Below, piece by piece: positions 1 through 13,300 of a stretch of 64,000 nt of DNA (position 1 is its first letter; every line of letters starts with the position of its first letter). The translations under genes were made by a program, and so were the position numbers. The DNA is from Tyto alba. Taxonomy: Eukaryota > Chordata > Aves > Strigiformes > Tytonidae. The notes under the pieces are model-generated. The model was not told where the DNA came from. It saw only the letters and a list, made by a program, of their open reading frames with translations, and searched no databases. Location: contig NW_024881296.1 of assembly GCF_018691265.1 (NCBI RefSeq), positions 11,501,427 to 11,565,426 of the forward strand, given 5' to 3'.

Positions 1-292
1 AAAGAACCTGAGTGATTTGTGTTGGTTTTGGCTGGGAGAGAGTTAATTTTCGCCATAATAGCTGGTATGGGGCTGTGGTTTGAATTTGTGCTGGAAACAG
101 TGTTGATAATACAGGGATATTTTCATTATTGCTGATCAGGGCTTGCACTGAGCCAAGGTATTTTCTGCTCCTCACACCGCCCCACCAGTGAGTGGACTGG
201 GGGTGCAGAAGAGGCTGGGAGGGGGCACAGCTGGGAGAGCTGACCCCAACTGACCCCAGGGGTATCCCATACTGTATGACATCACACTCAGC

Positions 293-300
293 ATATAAAA
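293..300 (+). promoter_or_regulatory. TATA box of the LTR promoter
   Basis: ATATAAAA lies inside the LTR, about 180 bases upstream of its ATTAAA signal, the order expected for U3 promoter then R. It would drive transcription rightward, into a CR1 that lies in the opposite orientation. Whether it is still active cannot be judged from sequence. Confidence 0.6.
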
Positions 301-479
301 CTGGGGAAGAAGAAGGAAGGGAGGAATGTTCAGAGTGATGGCGTTTGTCTTCCTAAGTAATCATTACACGTGATGGAGCCCGGCTGTCCTGGGGATGGCT
401 GAGCCCCTGCCTGACCATGGGAAGTGGTGAATGAATTCCTGGGTTTGCTTTGCTTGCACACGCAGCTTTTGCTTTACCT

Positions 480-485
480 ATTAAA
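480..485 (+). terminator. ATTAAA poly(A) signal of the LTR
   Basis: ATTAAA, followed by a T-rich stretch that is conserved between this LTR and the minus-strand copies at 28312-28317 and 35073-35078. This fixes the orientation of all three copies. Confidence 0.6.
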
Positions 486-1043
486 CTGTCTTTATCTCAA
501 CCCATGAGTTTTCTCATTTTCACTCTTCTGATTCTCTACCTCATGCCATCGGGGGGCAGGAGTGAGCGAGCAGCTGTGTGGTGCTTAGTCGATGTCTGGG
601 GTTAAACCATGACACTGCTGACTGCTGCCACTTAATAACACAGAATCATAGGATTATGGTTAGGGTTGGAAAGGACCTTAAAGATCATCTACTTCCAATC
701 CCTCGCCATGGGCAAGGACACCTTCCATTAGACCACGTTGCTCCCAGCCCCGTCCAGCCTGGCCTTGAACCCTTCCAGGGAGGGGGCAGCCACAGCTGCT
801 CTGGGCACCCTGGGCCAGGGTCTCACCACCCTCACAGTAAAGAATTTCTTCCTCATATCTAATCTAACTCTAGCCTCTTCCAGTTTAAAACCATTACCCC
901 TCATCCTATCACTATACTTCCTGACAAAGAGTCCCTCCTCTCCTTTCCTGTGGGCCCCCTTGAAGTACTGGAAGGACACTATAAGGTCTCCCTGGAGCCT
1001 TCTCTTCTCTGGGCTGAACAACCCCAAATCTCTCAGCCTGTCC

Positions 1044-1661
1044 TCAAAGGGGAGGTGCTCCAGTCCCCTGATCATCTTCATGGCCTCCTCTGGATCCACT
1101 CAAGCAGGTCCATGTCCTTCTTATACTGGGGCTCCAGAGCTGGACACAGCACTGCAGGTGGGGTCTCACAAGAGTGGAGTAGAGGGGCAGAATCCCCTCC
1201 CTTGACCTCCTGGCCACACTTCTCTTGATGCAGCCCAGGATACGGTTGGCTTTCTGGGCTGTGAGTGCCCATTGCTGGTCCATAGTTGGTTTTCCATTCA
1301 CTAATCCCCCCAAATCATTCTCCCCAGGGCTGCTCTCAATCCACTCATCGCCCGACCTGTGTTTGTGCATGGGATTGCCTCGATACATGTGCAGGACCTT
1401 GCACTTGGCCTTGTTGAACTTCATGTGGTTTGCATGGACCCACATCTCCAGCCTGTTAAGCTCGCTCTGAATGGAATCCATTCCCTTCAGCATATCGACT
1501 GCACCACACAGCTTGGTGTGATCAGCAAACTTGCTGAGGGTGCACTCAACCCCACTGTCCATATCTCCAATAAAGGTGTTAAACAGCGCTGGTCCCAATA
1601 TTGACTCCTGAGAAATGCCACTTGTCACCACTGTCCACTTGGACATAGAGCTATTGACCAC
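1044..1661 (-). pseudogene. CR1 reverse transcriptase C-terminal fragment
   Basis: Longest open piece of the first CR1, 205 codons. It carries the RT palm segment (residues 18-33, QESILGPALF...), a mutated catalytic box FADH at residues 45-48 where active enzymes have FADD, and the CR1 thumb/connection region with CKVLH and AQKANRILG. The second catalytic Asp is replaced by His, so the enzyme could not polymerise even if expressed. The frame continues past the usual CR1 end as chance sequence. Confidence 0.85.
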
Positions 1662-1868
1662 AACTTTCTGAGTGCAACCATGCAGCCAATTTCTTATCCA
1701 GCAAGTGGTCTATCTGTCAAATCTATGTCTCAATTTAGAGACAAGGATGACACATGGGATAGTGTCAATTGCTTTGCACAAGTCCGGGTAGATGATGTCA
1801 GTTGCTCTCCCCTTATTCACTGATGCTATAACCCCATTGTAGAAGGCCACCAGATTTGTTAGGCACAA

Positions 1869-2106
1869 TTATTGCTTAGTGAAGCCATGTTGGTTGTCAC
1901 CGATCACATCATTATTTTCCATGTGCCCTAGCATAGTTCCAGGAGGATCCATTCCATGATCTTGACAGGACCAAAGGTGAGACTGACTGGCCTGAAGTTC
2001 CCCAGGTCTTCTTTTTTTCCCCTTTGGTGTGGCTGGAGCACTTGTTGGCAAAGACTGAGGCAAAAAATTTGTTGACTACCTCAGCCTTCATATCCCTGGT
2101 AAACAT
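1869..2106 (-). pseudogene. CR1 RT N-terminal remnant with internal deletion and frameshift
   Basis: Two overlapping minus-strand frames share one ancestral CR1 frame. One contains EVVNKFFASVFANKCSSHT, the block that precedes the RT domain. The other contains HMENNDVIGDNQHGFTK, a core RT block. In intact CR1 elements these are separated by a longer segment. Here SSHT runs directly into KGEKKKTWG-like sequence, so roughly 70 codons appear to be missing, in addition to a frameshift. Confidence 0.75.
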
Positions 2107-2530
2107 GTCTTTTCTTCTAGAGAGGGCTCACATTTTCCCTGGTCTTCCTCTCATCACTCATGTACCTAAAAAGCTTTTCTTGTTGCCCCTGATGTCCCTG
2201 GCCAGATTTAACTCTCTTACGGCTTTGGCCTTCCTAACCTGATCCCTGGTGGCTCAGACAGTTTCTCTGTATTCCTTCCAGGTTACCTGTCCTTGCTTCC
2301 ACCCTCTGTAGGCTTTCTTTTTATGTCTGAGCTTGTCCAACTCCTTGTTAATCCATGCAGCCTCCTGGTATTCTTACCTGACTTCCTGTTTGTCAGAATG
2401 CATCACCCCTGAGGTTGGAGGAGATGATCCTTGAATATCAACCAGCTTTCTTGGGGCCCTCTTCCCTCTAGGGCTTTATCCCATGATACTGTGCCAAGTA
2501 GATCTCTGAAGAGGATATCCATTCATCCTC

Positions 2531-5500
2531 TTTAAAACCATTCATACTCTCTGAGGTAACTCAGTCTCTGAAGAACTGATTTGTCATAGTAAGGAGTAAA
2601 GACCTGAGTCCACTCCATGGAGAAATCTGAGGATCTTTCTATAACAAGCTTCTCATCAGTAATATTTGATACGATTTGTTGCAAAAATCTTATGTTGGCC
2701 CTAATTACATTATGACCCCTGATGCATCTAATTCTGAGATAACAACCTTATTCTTCTGTCAGAAAACTTCTTTGGAGCTCTCTGACAGTGCAGGAAATTG
2801 CTTTAAAAAAGCAGCACATATTTATGAAATCACTTAGTGATCTAAAAAGTCCAATGAAATATTAGCTTTACTATCTAAAGGTAGCAAAGGAAAAAAATTA
2901 TTTAAATGCAAGCCACACAGATGACCTGGATGCTGCAATCAGGCAGAACATTATATCACTGATGAAATGTGAAGGTAGGTATCACATTCAAGGGTGGTGC
3001 CTCTGCAGAATGGATTATTTATACTGCAACTTTTTAATAACTAAAAATATATCTTAGGCTAGAGGAGTAATAAGACCTTGTTTCATTGTATAACATGATG
3101 GTTTTAATAACAAAAGAGACTGAAAATTCACTATCTTCTGCCCTCCAAACATAGATGCTCTATTTGCTATAAAAGATTCTTAATAAAGTATTTTTGCAGG
3201 CTTTTTTCTAACACTTAGTCAGCTTATATGATAAACTATTTGATACTATTTTACTAGTACCTAATAAAAGGCAGTACATACTAAGCATGTGATAGTACTG
3301 TAACTTAATAACTTGTTTCACAAGCCAGCAAAGAATGAATTCCTCAAATTTAACCTTTAAAAGCTGTTTCAACAGGGTTTTTCTTATTACTCACTGACTG
3401 AAAAACAAACCCTTCATAGGGAAATATGAGAATTCTCTGGCTCAGATTTAAACACTCTAAGTACAATTGCAACTCTTGCACATCCTGACAGGTGCTATTC
3501 TGCTAACTGTTACACTGTAAACAATACATCTATACATCCATACACGTTCAAAATAACCTATTTTTTATTTAAATTCATCTATCAACAATCTAAGACAAAA
3601 CTGGACTGTAAAGCTGAGAGTCTACTGTAACATCTGTTAGAGAAAATTAAACACAGAAGAGTGAAAAGGCATAAAATAATTTAGATGAATGCTGCTGCTG
3701 CCAAAAAAAAAAAAAAGGTAACTGATACGTGATGGGTCTTTCCTCATAATTTCACCTGGTCTTAGTGGGAAGTTTATCCAACACTTCCTAGAGCAAATAT
3801 ATAGTAAAACTTAATCCTTCTGCAGAAAGCTCAAAAAAGTCTCTGACAGCTCAACCTCAAAGATTGTACCCAATCAAGATTATTTTATCACTTAAGAATA
3901 AATTGAAACAAATTCATATTAAGGACAGGCTATCTAGTTAAAAGCAACATCAACAAAATCTCAAAAACTATGCCAACTATGAGATCAAAGTTTGAAGATT
4001 ACATCCTTGTACACAGATCCTTTCAAATTACAGTACATCCACAGATTATGGAAACGACATAGATGCACAGATTTCAGAACCAACCTGAATGGGCTGAAAA
4101 TTGCCACAAACCCTTAGATGTTTGAAGCAGGAAAACAGAGGGACAGTGATGAAAATCAAAAATACACATTTCAATGTGCTTACTTTGTTTTTCACCCGAC
4201 AACAGAAAAAATGTTGGAAATCCCAGTAACATAGATGGTTTTGGTGAGTAAAAGGTGATTGGCTTGCAGCTGCTTTGGTCAAGTGATACTGGTTTTGCTC
4301 ACTCAAGTTTTATTTGTTACATATAGTAGAAGTTGTGTGTAGTACTGCCAACCCGAGTCTTGCACAGATGATATAGTTGCATGAAAGTATTTTAAAATGA
4401 AGAGCAGATTTTTAAAAATTATTTTAAGCCTGTCCCTTTTTGCTAAACTTTAGTGTTCTTTGAATATATTTAACTAATTTCAATCTGGATTGGTGTTAAG
4501 TGGCCTCTCTATTGCAAACAGGACAATCATACCGTATGCTTCCATGCTCCTGTTTCTTCATGGATACTACCACTGGTTTGCTTCTTCATAACTTAACATA
4601 TTTGACTTTATGGAATTCAGTCCTATTCCATTGTTAAAGAACTTCCTTTTAAATTTGGTTTCTGAATCAATTTGGCTCCTGCAGCAAGGAAGACATGGTA
4701 TTCATGGAAATACTAATAAGCTGCTTAATAAAGAGCCATCTGAGGTTTTGATTGAGATGGGTTCATGACATGTGAATTTAATTTCATAAAAGGAACTGAA
4801 CAGCATAACTTGAGGTCTTCTGTGTTCCACTTCTCTATTCTGGGAGTTGTCTCTTTTTATTCTCATTGCAATTCAATATATGTCATCTCACTCCATGACA
4901 GAGGAAACAATGAAGTGCAGTTGCAGACTCAAAGTCAGCCTGAGTGGGAGGGGGTGTAAAATGTTTTAAGAAACACCCGAACTCACTGCAGGAAAAGTCT
5001 GTTTCAAGGACACGTAGAAACAATGCTAGAAAATTAAGCTAACCCTAAGACCATGAAAAAAATGCACCTAGCATACTGAAGTCCCACAGCAAACTCATAT
5101 TTTAACATGAATCTTCAGATAATTTTAGGAAAGCTCTGATAATACCTCACTCTAAAGATATACTCAGAAATACAGCAATATAATTTGACATCTAAAGGTG
5201 ATAACATACAAACTGCACCAAGAGCTTTCAAATACCAGAGTAGTCCAGCAGAAGTGGGCAAAAGGATGAGGCACAGGAGCTAATGCACATTCCTACCTCT
5301 GTCTTCTTAAAGTATGTACCTAAGATATATTCCAGAGAAATCAACTTCAGGAGCCTAAATTTTCAATAAAATACAATGGAAAGAGTTAAGTACCTTGAAA
5401 GAGTGATTCAGTTATTGAATGGGAATCTTAGAGCTAAACAGTGTAAATCTTTCCCTCACAGAATATGAAAACTGGTGAGAAAAGAGTCTCTCTATATAGA

Positions 5501-6462
5501 GAGGCTATATGGAGAAAGCAGATTAATCTCTTGATGGAGCTGCCATTTTATGTTCTCCTTGCCTTTGAGCAGAACTCCATTCTAATGTTGAGATGGTCTG
5601 TCTGCAGAAATGCCCCAGACAGCACAGTTGGGAGAAAGGCAGCAGGGTAAGAAGAAAAACCAGAGATTCCATCTGGATTATAGCTGCCTGCTTCGGAATT
5701 CAGATTTATCAATCAGGGCTGTAAAGAATCTGTCAGGTGAAAATGAAGAGTAAATCCACAAGGGAAAATGTCATGAAAAATCTGACTTTGATTAAAATCT
5801 CTTCACATAAAGCAATACCAGAGACTCAGAGCAGAACACTGAAAATGAACTCTGAATTTCCCATCTCAATCTCTCTTTTGTTCTTTTCCGCATTCTTTTT
5901 TTTATACATTCTACATAAAATGGCTACATATATGCAATATATATCGCATTGTCATTTTTAGAATATTTTTTCAAGGAACCACAAGTTAAATGTCGGCTGC
6001 TTTTGTATGGTTTAAATTTCAGATTGTTCACGAACCACGGAAATCCTAGAGCTTTTACAACTTTATTCAATTCTGAACAGGGATAAGGAAAGAATGTTTC
6101 CGAAATAATGCAATTCATAGAACTATAGCTCTCACATTCAGTTTCAGTGTGATGTTCAACATATACTATTCTTTCAAGACCTACACATTTCTTATCCTCA
6201 CTTTTTTTTTTTTTTCCTGAATTATTCTGTAGTATTTACAGACTGAAAATGTCATCAGACATTTACCAGTAAAAATGTTTTACATCGATTTAAATGATGA
6301 TTTGTGTGGGGACTGGACAGATAACATTAACAAAAACAATTGACCTGAAACACACTCATTTGTTTTCAGTTATGTCATCCTGATTTTCAACAGCAGAATA
6401 AAGATGTACAGTTAACTATGTTGAATTTCCCAGAAGGAGACAAATAAGGTGAATTGGAGAGA
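2531..6462. other. Non-coding stretch, nothing recognised
   Basis: AT-rich sequence between two CR1 copies. Open frames are short and lack splice context. It contains a (GCT)n-like bit followed by an A14 run (3703-3716) and a T14 run (6202-6215). No gene, RNA or transposon recognised. Confidence 0.6.
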
Positions 6463-7305
6463 AGAAGCATAGAAGAATTTGTGCTGGAAGGGAACTTTTA
6501 ATGGTCATCTAGCTCCAACCCCCCTGCAATGAGCAGGGACATCTTCAACTAGATCAGGTTGCTCAGAGCCCCGTTCAATCAGAACTTGAATATTTCCAGG
6601 GATGGGGCATCTACCACCTCTCTGGGCAACCTGTTCCAGTGTTTCACCACACTCATTGTAAAAAATGTCTTCCTTATATCTAGTCTGGATCTACCCTCTT
6701 TTAGTTTAAAACCATCATCCCTTGTCCTATCACTACAGGCCCTACTAAAAAGCCTTTTTCCATCTTTCTTATAAGCCCCCTTTAAGTACTGAAAGGCCGC
6801 AATAAGGTTTCCCCAGAGCCTTCTCTTCTCCAGGCTGAACAACCCCAACTCTCTCAGCCTGTCACTTTTGTGGCCTCCTCTGGACCCACTCAAACAGGTC
6901 TGTGTCTTTACTGTACTGAGATCCCCAGAGCTTGATGAAGTACTCTGGGTGGTGTCTCACCAAAGCTGAGTAGAGAGGGTGTGAATTACCTCCCTTGACC
7001 TGCTAGACACGACTCTTTTGATGCAGCCTGGGATATGGTTGGCTTTCTGGGCTGTGAGCACACATTGCTGGCTCACATCCAGCTTTTCATCCACCAGTAC
7101 CCCCAAATGCCTCTCAGCAGGCCGGCTCTCAATCCCTTCAATCCCCCACCTGTACTGATACCAGGGGTTGCCCTGACCCAGGTGCAGGACCTTGCACTTG
7201 GCCTTGTTGAACCTCATGAGGTTCACATGGGCCCACTTCTCGAGATTGTCCAGGTCCCTCTGAATGGCATCCTGTCCCTCAGGCGTGTCAGTCACACCCT
7301 CATGA
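6463..7305 (-). mobile_element. CR1 LINE, 3' part only
   Basis: Second minus-strand CR1 copy, about 840 bp. The 3' end near 6463 retains the AGCATAGAAG-type tail and the conserved 3' region. Further 5' the minus strand encodes CR1 RT C-terminal blocks: [50 protein letters not shown] and [13 protein letters not shown]. The copy stops just short of the catalytic FADD box, so it is 5'-truncated, the usual fate of CR1 insertions. It is less diverged in frame than the first copy. Confidence 0.9.
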
Positions 7306-7310
7306 AACAT
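6957..7310 (-). pseudogene. CR1 reverse transcriptase C-terminal fragment
   Basis: A 117-codon open frame inside the second CR1 copy, covering the region after the catalytic box ([29 protein letters not shown]). It lacks the polymerase active site and cannot be functional. The first few residues lie beyond the recognisable element and are probably flanking sequence. Confidence 0.85.
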
Positions 7311-10300
7311 GATTACCCTGCTGTACCTACATTTCCACTCACAGGACTGCCTATAATGGAAGCAAACTTAGGATGCAATTCACTTCTGGATACAGGGCCT
7401 ACAGCAAGTACAATGAAAACATTTACAATCAAATGTGTCTCTGCTTCCAACACCCCTGACCAAGTTCTTAAAGGGAAGACATGATCCACAATGCACACTT
7501 TATAAATAAACATTACATTCGTCTTTCAGACAGGTATAAGGATCACATAAAACCACTGTAAACTAAAGGTCTTCTCACAGACCAGAGATATATGCAGCCA
7601 GTTTGTGTCTTTTTCCATCGCTGCTTTACAAAGATTCCAGAACTCTGCAAAGATAAACGCTAAGCTTGACAGATAATTAACTCTTGAGGGTTGCTCCTAG
7701 CTAGGCCTGTTCTCACTCGAGACTCATCAAAGTAAGTGTTCTTAATGATTTCTTTTATTTCTTGTGTTCAGTTTATCATAACAGGATCTACTACTGTACA
7801 GTATTTTAGTCAACATTTAAGAAATAAACTTAGTACACCATTATCCTAGACCAAGGAATTTAATATTTTAACTAATACAGCTCAGCTTATTAAGAAAGGA
7901 CACACCAATTTTTTCCTCTCTGCAAATATATTTGAAAATATAAAAGATTAAATCCAGAATCCTGTATCCATATAACTTGGATTAGTTTTTACTGTGGGTC
8001 ACAAATGTTACAAGAAAAGTATTGAACAGAAATTTGAGATTAAAAAAAGAAGAAAAGAGAAGTGGCAAGAATGTTAAGACCTTAGTGTGCAAATACTATA
8101 TAATGCTGAATTGGCTGATGAAGCAAACAGTATCTCAGGATGTATAAAATCCACTTTTCAAATAAAAGTAAATGCTAGAAGAAAAAAAAGCAATCTAACA
8201 TAATTGAAGCATTTTAGGTTGTATGCATTTGAAAGCAAACTTGGAGAGACTTAAGTTTAGCTTAACATTACAGATAAATTAACTTGGTTCAGGAAAATAA
8301 ACAGCCAGCAAAATAATGAGTTATTTCAGGGATGACTTTAGCTGCAGGAATTAACCTATTACAAGGTCAGGCAAGAGCCACTGTAAATACCAAATAGATT
8401 GCCAGTGCAGCCAGATGGCAGTGGTAAAGGAGGTCTAAGACTATTATAGCAGCAAAGACCAACTTTTACAAGATAACAAGCAGTGCCCTTAGAGCACTGA
8501 GGGTGCTGACATAGACGCGCATCATTAGGAAGTCAAACTTAGTCACATTTGCAAGTTGCCTGTTCCCCTCACTCCACCACACATAAAAAATGTGCTTGTA
8601 TGATAGAAGCATGAATTTGTCCTAAATGACAGCAACTTCCAACCATCTCCTTGAAGTATTTTATCACCATCAAAGACAAGTAGTTCACCTCTCATACAGT
8701 CACGAGTTTCTGCAATGGTTGGTGAAACACTGGAATGGTGAGAAGTGGCAGTAAATGCACTTGCACCATTCTCAGTAGAAATCAGAAATTTATTAGAAAA
8801 GTCAACAGCAGGCATTTCCCATTGTAGCCTGGTATTACCTGCACTATCTTTGATCTTCTAAAAATTCAGCATTTGATTCTGGTTACTGAGGACATTCAGG
8901 ATACAAGATTAATTCAGCTGTTTGGAAGCATCTTTGATAGCTGAATGGGCATCAGCAAAGACGTTACAGGCAAGATGGAAAAATCACATTCTGAGAGTCA
9001 CAAAGATTGTGCCATAAGTGGTGATTCTGACTTCAACAGATTAAGATACCACGTTAATTTTTCTTGAAAACACTTGGATATCTCACTAATTTATTTTGAA
9101 GTTTAATCATGAAAACATGCATTAAAATATAGTGATTTTTCTACTTTTGTCTTTTTGGAGAATAAAAAAGTAGCCCTAATAGTAGGAAACATCTAAATAC
9201 AACAGTACAACACTATTTTAAATACCTGACTATATGTTTTCAAAATAATTCTAGTATGCCTGAATGTAACTTTATTATAGAAATTATGGAATGTACAGTT
9301 TATAAAATTAAATACAGATCTTTCCTGATCCTTCTGATCCCACTAAGACTAAGATTTCCAATTATAAATATGAAGTGGAAGATATGCCGTTAGACATTCA
9401 TTTCACAAGATCAGAGCAGAGCTAGCCTGAATAAACTCATGAAAGACAATGTGAATATCAAGTCCTCAGCATCAGCTGTTTCACTCTACAGATCTACTCC
9501 TGCTTCACAGTACTTGCTTATGAAGACATAGCTGGAAACTCAACTTACATGTATGTCTCCTGTAAGAGAAAGGATAAAAACTTTCCAAGTTGCCCAATTA
9601 CTTGACTAGTTCCTGAAGATAAAACAAGAGTTCTGGTACAGAACAGCATCAAACACCATAAATTCACCAGGATATGGATATACTACCCTTTTCTTCTTTC
9701 AGAGTCACAACTGTCTCTATATCAAGGCCAGAAGTTTGGTTAGGAGAGATTCTTACAGCATCCAGATGATAAGGATTTTTCTCTTATTTCTCTGTTAATT
9801 TACTTTGAAAAGGAATGTGGGTCACCAGAAATCATACATAACTGTTGTTATACATTCAGTCTGAAAACAGTAATACTTATTCACATAGCACAGGGTCCAG
9901 CAGAAGCAGTTACAAACTTGATTACACATTCTGGTGTGCTAATGATAGAGGGGACAGCAGATTTCAGCTCTTTTATTTCTGTCCTATTAGCAATGAATGT
10001 GCCCCTGGAGGAGATTTCTGGGGATACATGCTCATGCTATCATTTTAGGAAAACATAAATCAGATCTGCTGTTTTGGAAACTGTCAAAGTACTTATACTA
10101 TTGCATAGCACCTTAAGTCATCATCGATATACATTATTTACTATTTTAAAAGTATTATGTTATTTCCATTTCCCATACACCATTTAAAAACCTGTAGATT
10201 ATAACTTCAGTATCTTCACAACAGCTAAGTAAAAAAGTAAATGAGTGGTGATCTGCACTGAGAAGCAAAAAGTCTATATTAGGACATGCAGCTTGCTTTG

Positions 10301-13300
10301 GTGTTTAGAATAGCTTTCATCTGTGACTGCAAATTCACTTGGATTCCTAAGCAGCTGACCTTTCTCTCTTCTGCAGTCTCACTAAATTGATTTTACATAA
10401 ACTACCTTTTTTAATGAGTTAGGTAACCATTCTGCTCAGAGCAGTGAAGCTCTAGCTAGCATGTCATTTCTTCTTTGCCAAAGTCCATTCAAAAAGAAAA
10501 TAGAATCAAAGAGAAAACAATATGTTCCATATCACATCTTTCCATTTCCAGATATTCCTAAAGCAATGAGAAAACACTTACAATGCAATAACTCTATATA
10601 ACTATGGCAGAGATGACACACTTCACAGTAGTTCACACACAAATTTGGATAAGGCATTACAGTATGTGTTAGAGGGAAATAAAGTCAATTAAGATACAGG
10701 TTCTTGTAAGTCTAACTGGTGAACCTGAGCATCCTTTCTGATTGTAGAATATACTATATGATCAGATATGCCAAGCATGATTGTAAAGCCTTTGTTACAT
10801 GGACAGATACAGCTTGGAAAAAACTAGTGGAAGAGGATTCAATCTTCAGGTAGGAAAACAGTTTCCAAAACTATCTTCCTTACACTAGGTAGTCTATCAC
10901 AAAAGTCAATGAACTTTCTCTCTACTTCTTTTATAGAATACTGTGCAGTGTTCAGACTTCTGTTTTGTCAAGCAACAGGTGCTATAACAATACCTGGGCT
11001 TCCAGTTTAGAGGATGACAGATCTAACCCTGCATCTAGTACCTAGTAGTACACCAACACAGCAGCAAGGCAGAGGACTACTGTGTGAGTTCTGAGTCTCA
11101 AAACATTCTGATCTGTTCACTGGGTCTGGTTTAGACACGTTCAAAGTAGTCATTTGGAGCATGTTAATAAGTCCAAATTGTAACTAGTACATTTGTGCAA
11201 GCAAGCATTATTGTAAGTGTCACCCAAAATGGAGGGAGGAAATGAAGGCAGAGAAAGAGGAGCAGAGGACATCTACACACCTTTGAACAGTTACAGCTAA
11301 GAAGCACTATTATATCTGGGCACAAGAAAAATCAAACAAGTTCTAAACACAATTAAATATTCCCCTACATCTCAAAATCATCTGTGGCATACTGCAGACT
11401 TTTGGGTATTGTTTAGTGTCTGCACCAGCTGAGGCATAAAGAGCTGCAGCTGAAAATAGTAGAATACCGATCTCTCAGCAGTCATCGTAGAAGGAGAAGA
11501 TAGCTCCTTGAAGAATAATCTTTCTACCCTGAAAACATGTCCAATGACACTACATTACATACAGCCATACTTCCACAGGGTATGCCATATGTCCACCAGA
11601 GTAACCTGCAGCACAATCACTGCCATTTGGTCTCTTAAAAAATTCCACCTATTAAGCTGCACTGCTCTTGCACAGCTGCTCGGCTGCTGTCTCATGCTGA
11701 GAAATGTTCTCCAAACACACTAGCGCTGCATTGGCACATTACACAAATCAGGCTCCTCCTATCTATAGATACAACAGTGTTGTGCCTAGCTCATTTCACA
11801 TAAATTACATCATTTGCCATCTGGAATCTCTCTGCTATTTTGCATTGAATATAGTCTAAGCATGGGTTTACCAGCAGGGACAGGTCCTTGTTTCACTCTC
11901 ATCAGCTCTTCCCAGTACAGCACATGCTCCTGTATTATAAGACCTGTTTGAAACACTACAGCTGCACACTGCCTCTTTTTTTGCCTCCTCCCTAGATTAT
12001 GGCTGAAACCCCCATTTAGTTATATACTTTATGCTTCAGACAGACTGTGGCTCAACTGCTTAAATATAGAATAAACGGTATTATGTCCTTAAGGTTCATG
12101 GTAGCTGCAATATAATTCACATTCTCTTTAATGTGGCATGCCCTGACATTACAGCTTCTGTAGTGCCACTCCCAAATCTTAGCGACTCACAAAGCATTCT
12201 TCTCAGACAGAGCTCTTTGTTTCACATATCCTGCTCTCTCCTGGTGTTTTGCTGGTAATCTACTACCAGATCTTATATGCAATTTCTTATAGCTGTTTGT
12301 ACCAAAAAGTTGATTCATCTTCTTTTCTTTACTTCTGGGAATAAAAAATTATGGTATCTTGTGCAACAGCAGATAACAGGAAAGTTGATTTTTTTCATTG
12401 TGAAAAAACACCAAATGAGGATTATAACTCTTTCTAATACCATAAAAAGAAAAAGAAAAAAAAAAGCTAAGAAAGGACCACGGTCCTGAAGGGAAAAGAT
12501 TGTGTGCGTACATGTTTATATTTCTTCTTTATTGCATTAGGAATAGTAATAACAAGAACTGAAAAGAGCTGCACATGGAATAAAGCTGATGCCATACATT
12601 TATTACCATTAAAACAGACATAAACACTAAACTCCATGTCTATTCCAGAGAAAATGCAAACATAATAAACTTCTTTTCCCCTATTAGATGGCTCCGAAGA
12701 TAAATTGATATCAAAAATGTGTAAGTACAGGCATTTATAACTGCTTATTGGAGTCACAAAAATTTCTATCACCATCTCTCTTCATTCTCTATGTATGAAT
12801 ATATTAATAAATGATTGGTCTGATTAAAAATATTCAAGTGTGATTCTTTCAAGAAAGTAGCTTGCAGAACTCAAATTGCATTCATTCAGAATAGAGAAAT
12901 AAATTCTCAGATACTATAAGTCAGATCTTAGTCCGACTGCTCTGTGACTTGTGCCACATTAAGCAAAGAATGGCTCTGGTGTTCCAAAAATGCTTGTTTT
13001 CACATGGTGATAATGACACTGCTATTTATTATAATTACAGCTACTTGCTCAATATGAAAGTTTTACAGGTATGAATTGTGTAAATTGTTTAGATCTAGCA
13101 TGCCACAGAAATTTTAATACCAGCACATTTTAGAACTAACTTTTACTAATATATAGAGAGTTAATTTATTGTTTAAAGAATATACAGATAAACTTCTCTG
13201 AACTCTAGTTCAGCAGTCTTATACTATAAAACTAAAATACCTTTATGAAGCACCATAGGGAACACTTCAGCTCACTTCAGACATAATGCACTCCAGTAGG

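Larger units (their letters stand above)
18..614 (+). mobile_element. Avian endogenous retrovirus LTR, near-complete, probably solo
   Basis: Recognised as a full-length copy of an LTR type abundant in bird genomes, running from TGTGTTGG at the 5' edge to ACCATGACA at the 3' edge (TG...CA termini). In plus orientation it has a TATA box (293-300) and an ATTAAA poly(A) signal (480-485), followed by the family's conserved U5. The 17 bases visible upstream are not a polypurine tract, so it is more likely a solo LTR than the 3' LTR of a provirus, but the window starts too close to prove this. No matching 5-bp target-site duplication is visible. Class III (ERVL-like) membership is inferred from the related copy at 28188-28676, which has a 5-bp duplication. 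Confidence 0.85.
637..2530 (-). mobile_element. CR1 LINE, 5'-truncated, dead reverse transcriptase
   Basis: A non-LTR retrotransposon copy of about 1.9 kb on the minus strand. Its 3' end (637-660 on the plus strand) has the typical CR1 end with ATTCTGTG/ATTCTATG-like units. Moving 5' on the minus strand, translations match the CR1 reverse transcriptase: an RT segment like QGSVLGPILFN (near 1600), the catalytic FADD box present as FADH (His codon 1518-1520), the CKVLH segment, and the C-terminal AQKANRILGCIKRS. Upstream blocks at about 2020-2420 match the pre-RT region ([18 protein letters not shown], AEVVNKFFASVF). The frame is broken several times and a stretch of RT is missing near 2030. 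The 5' edge near 2530 is approximate. Confidence 0.9.

Noticed and set aside
578..1228. Plus-strand frames of 81-155 codons
   Set aside because: They lie antisense to the CR1 element and only reflect its lack of stops.
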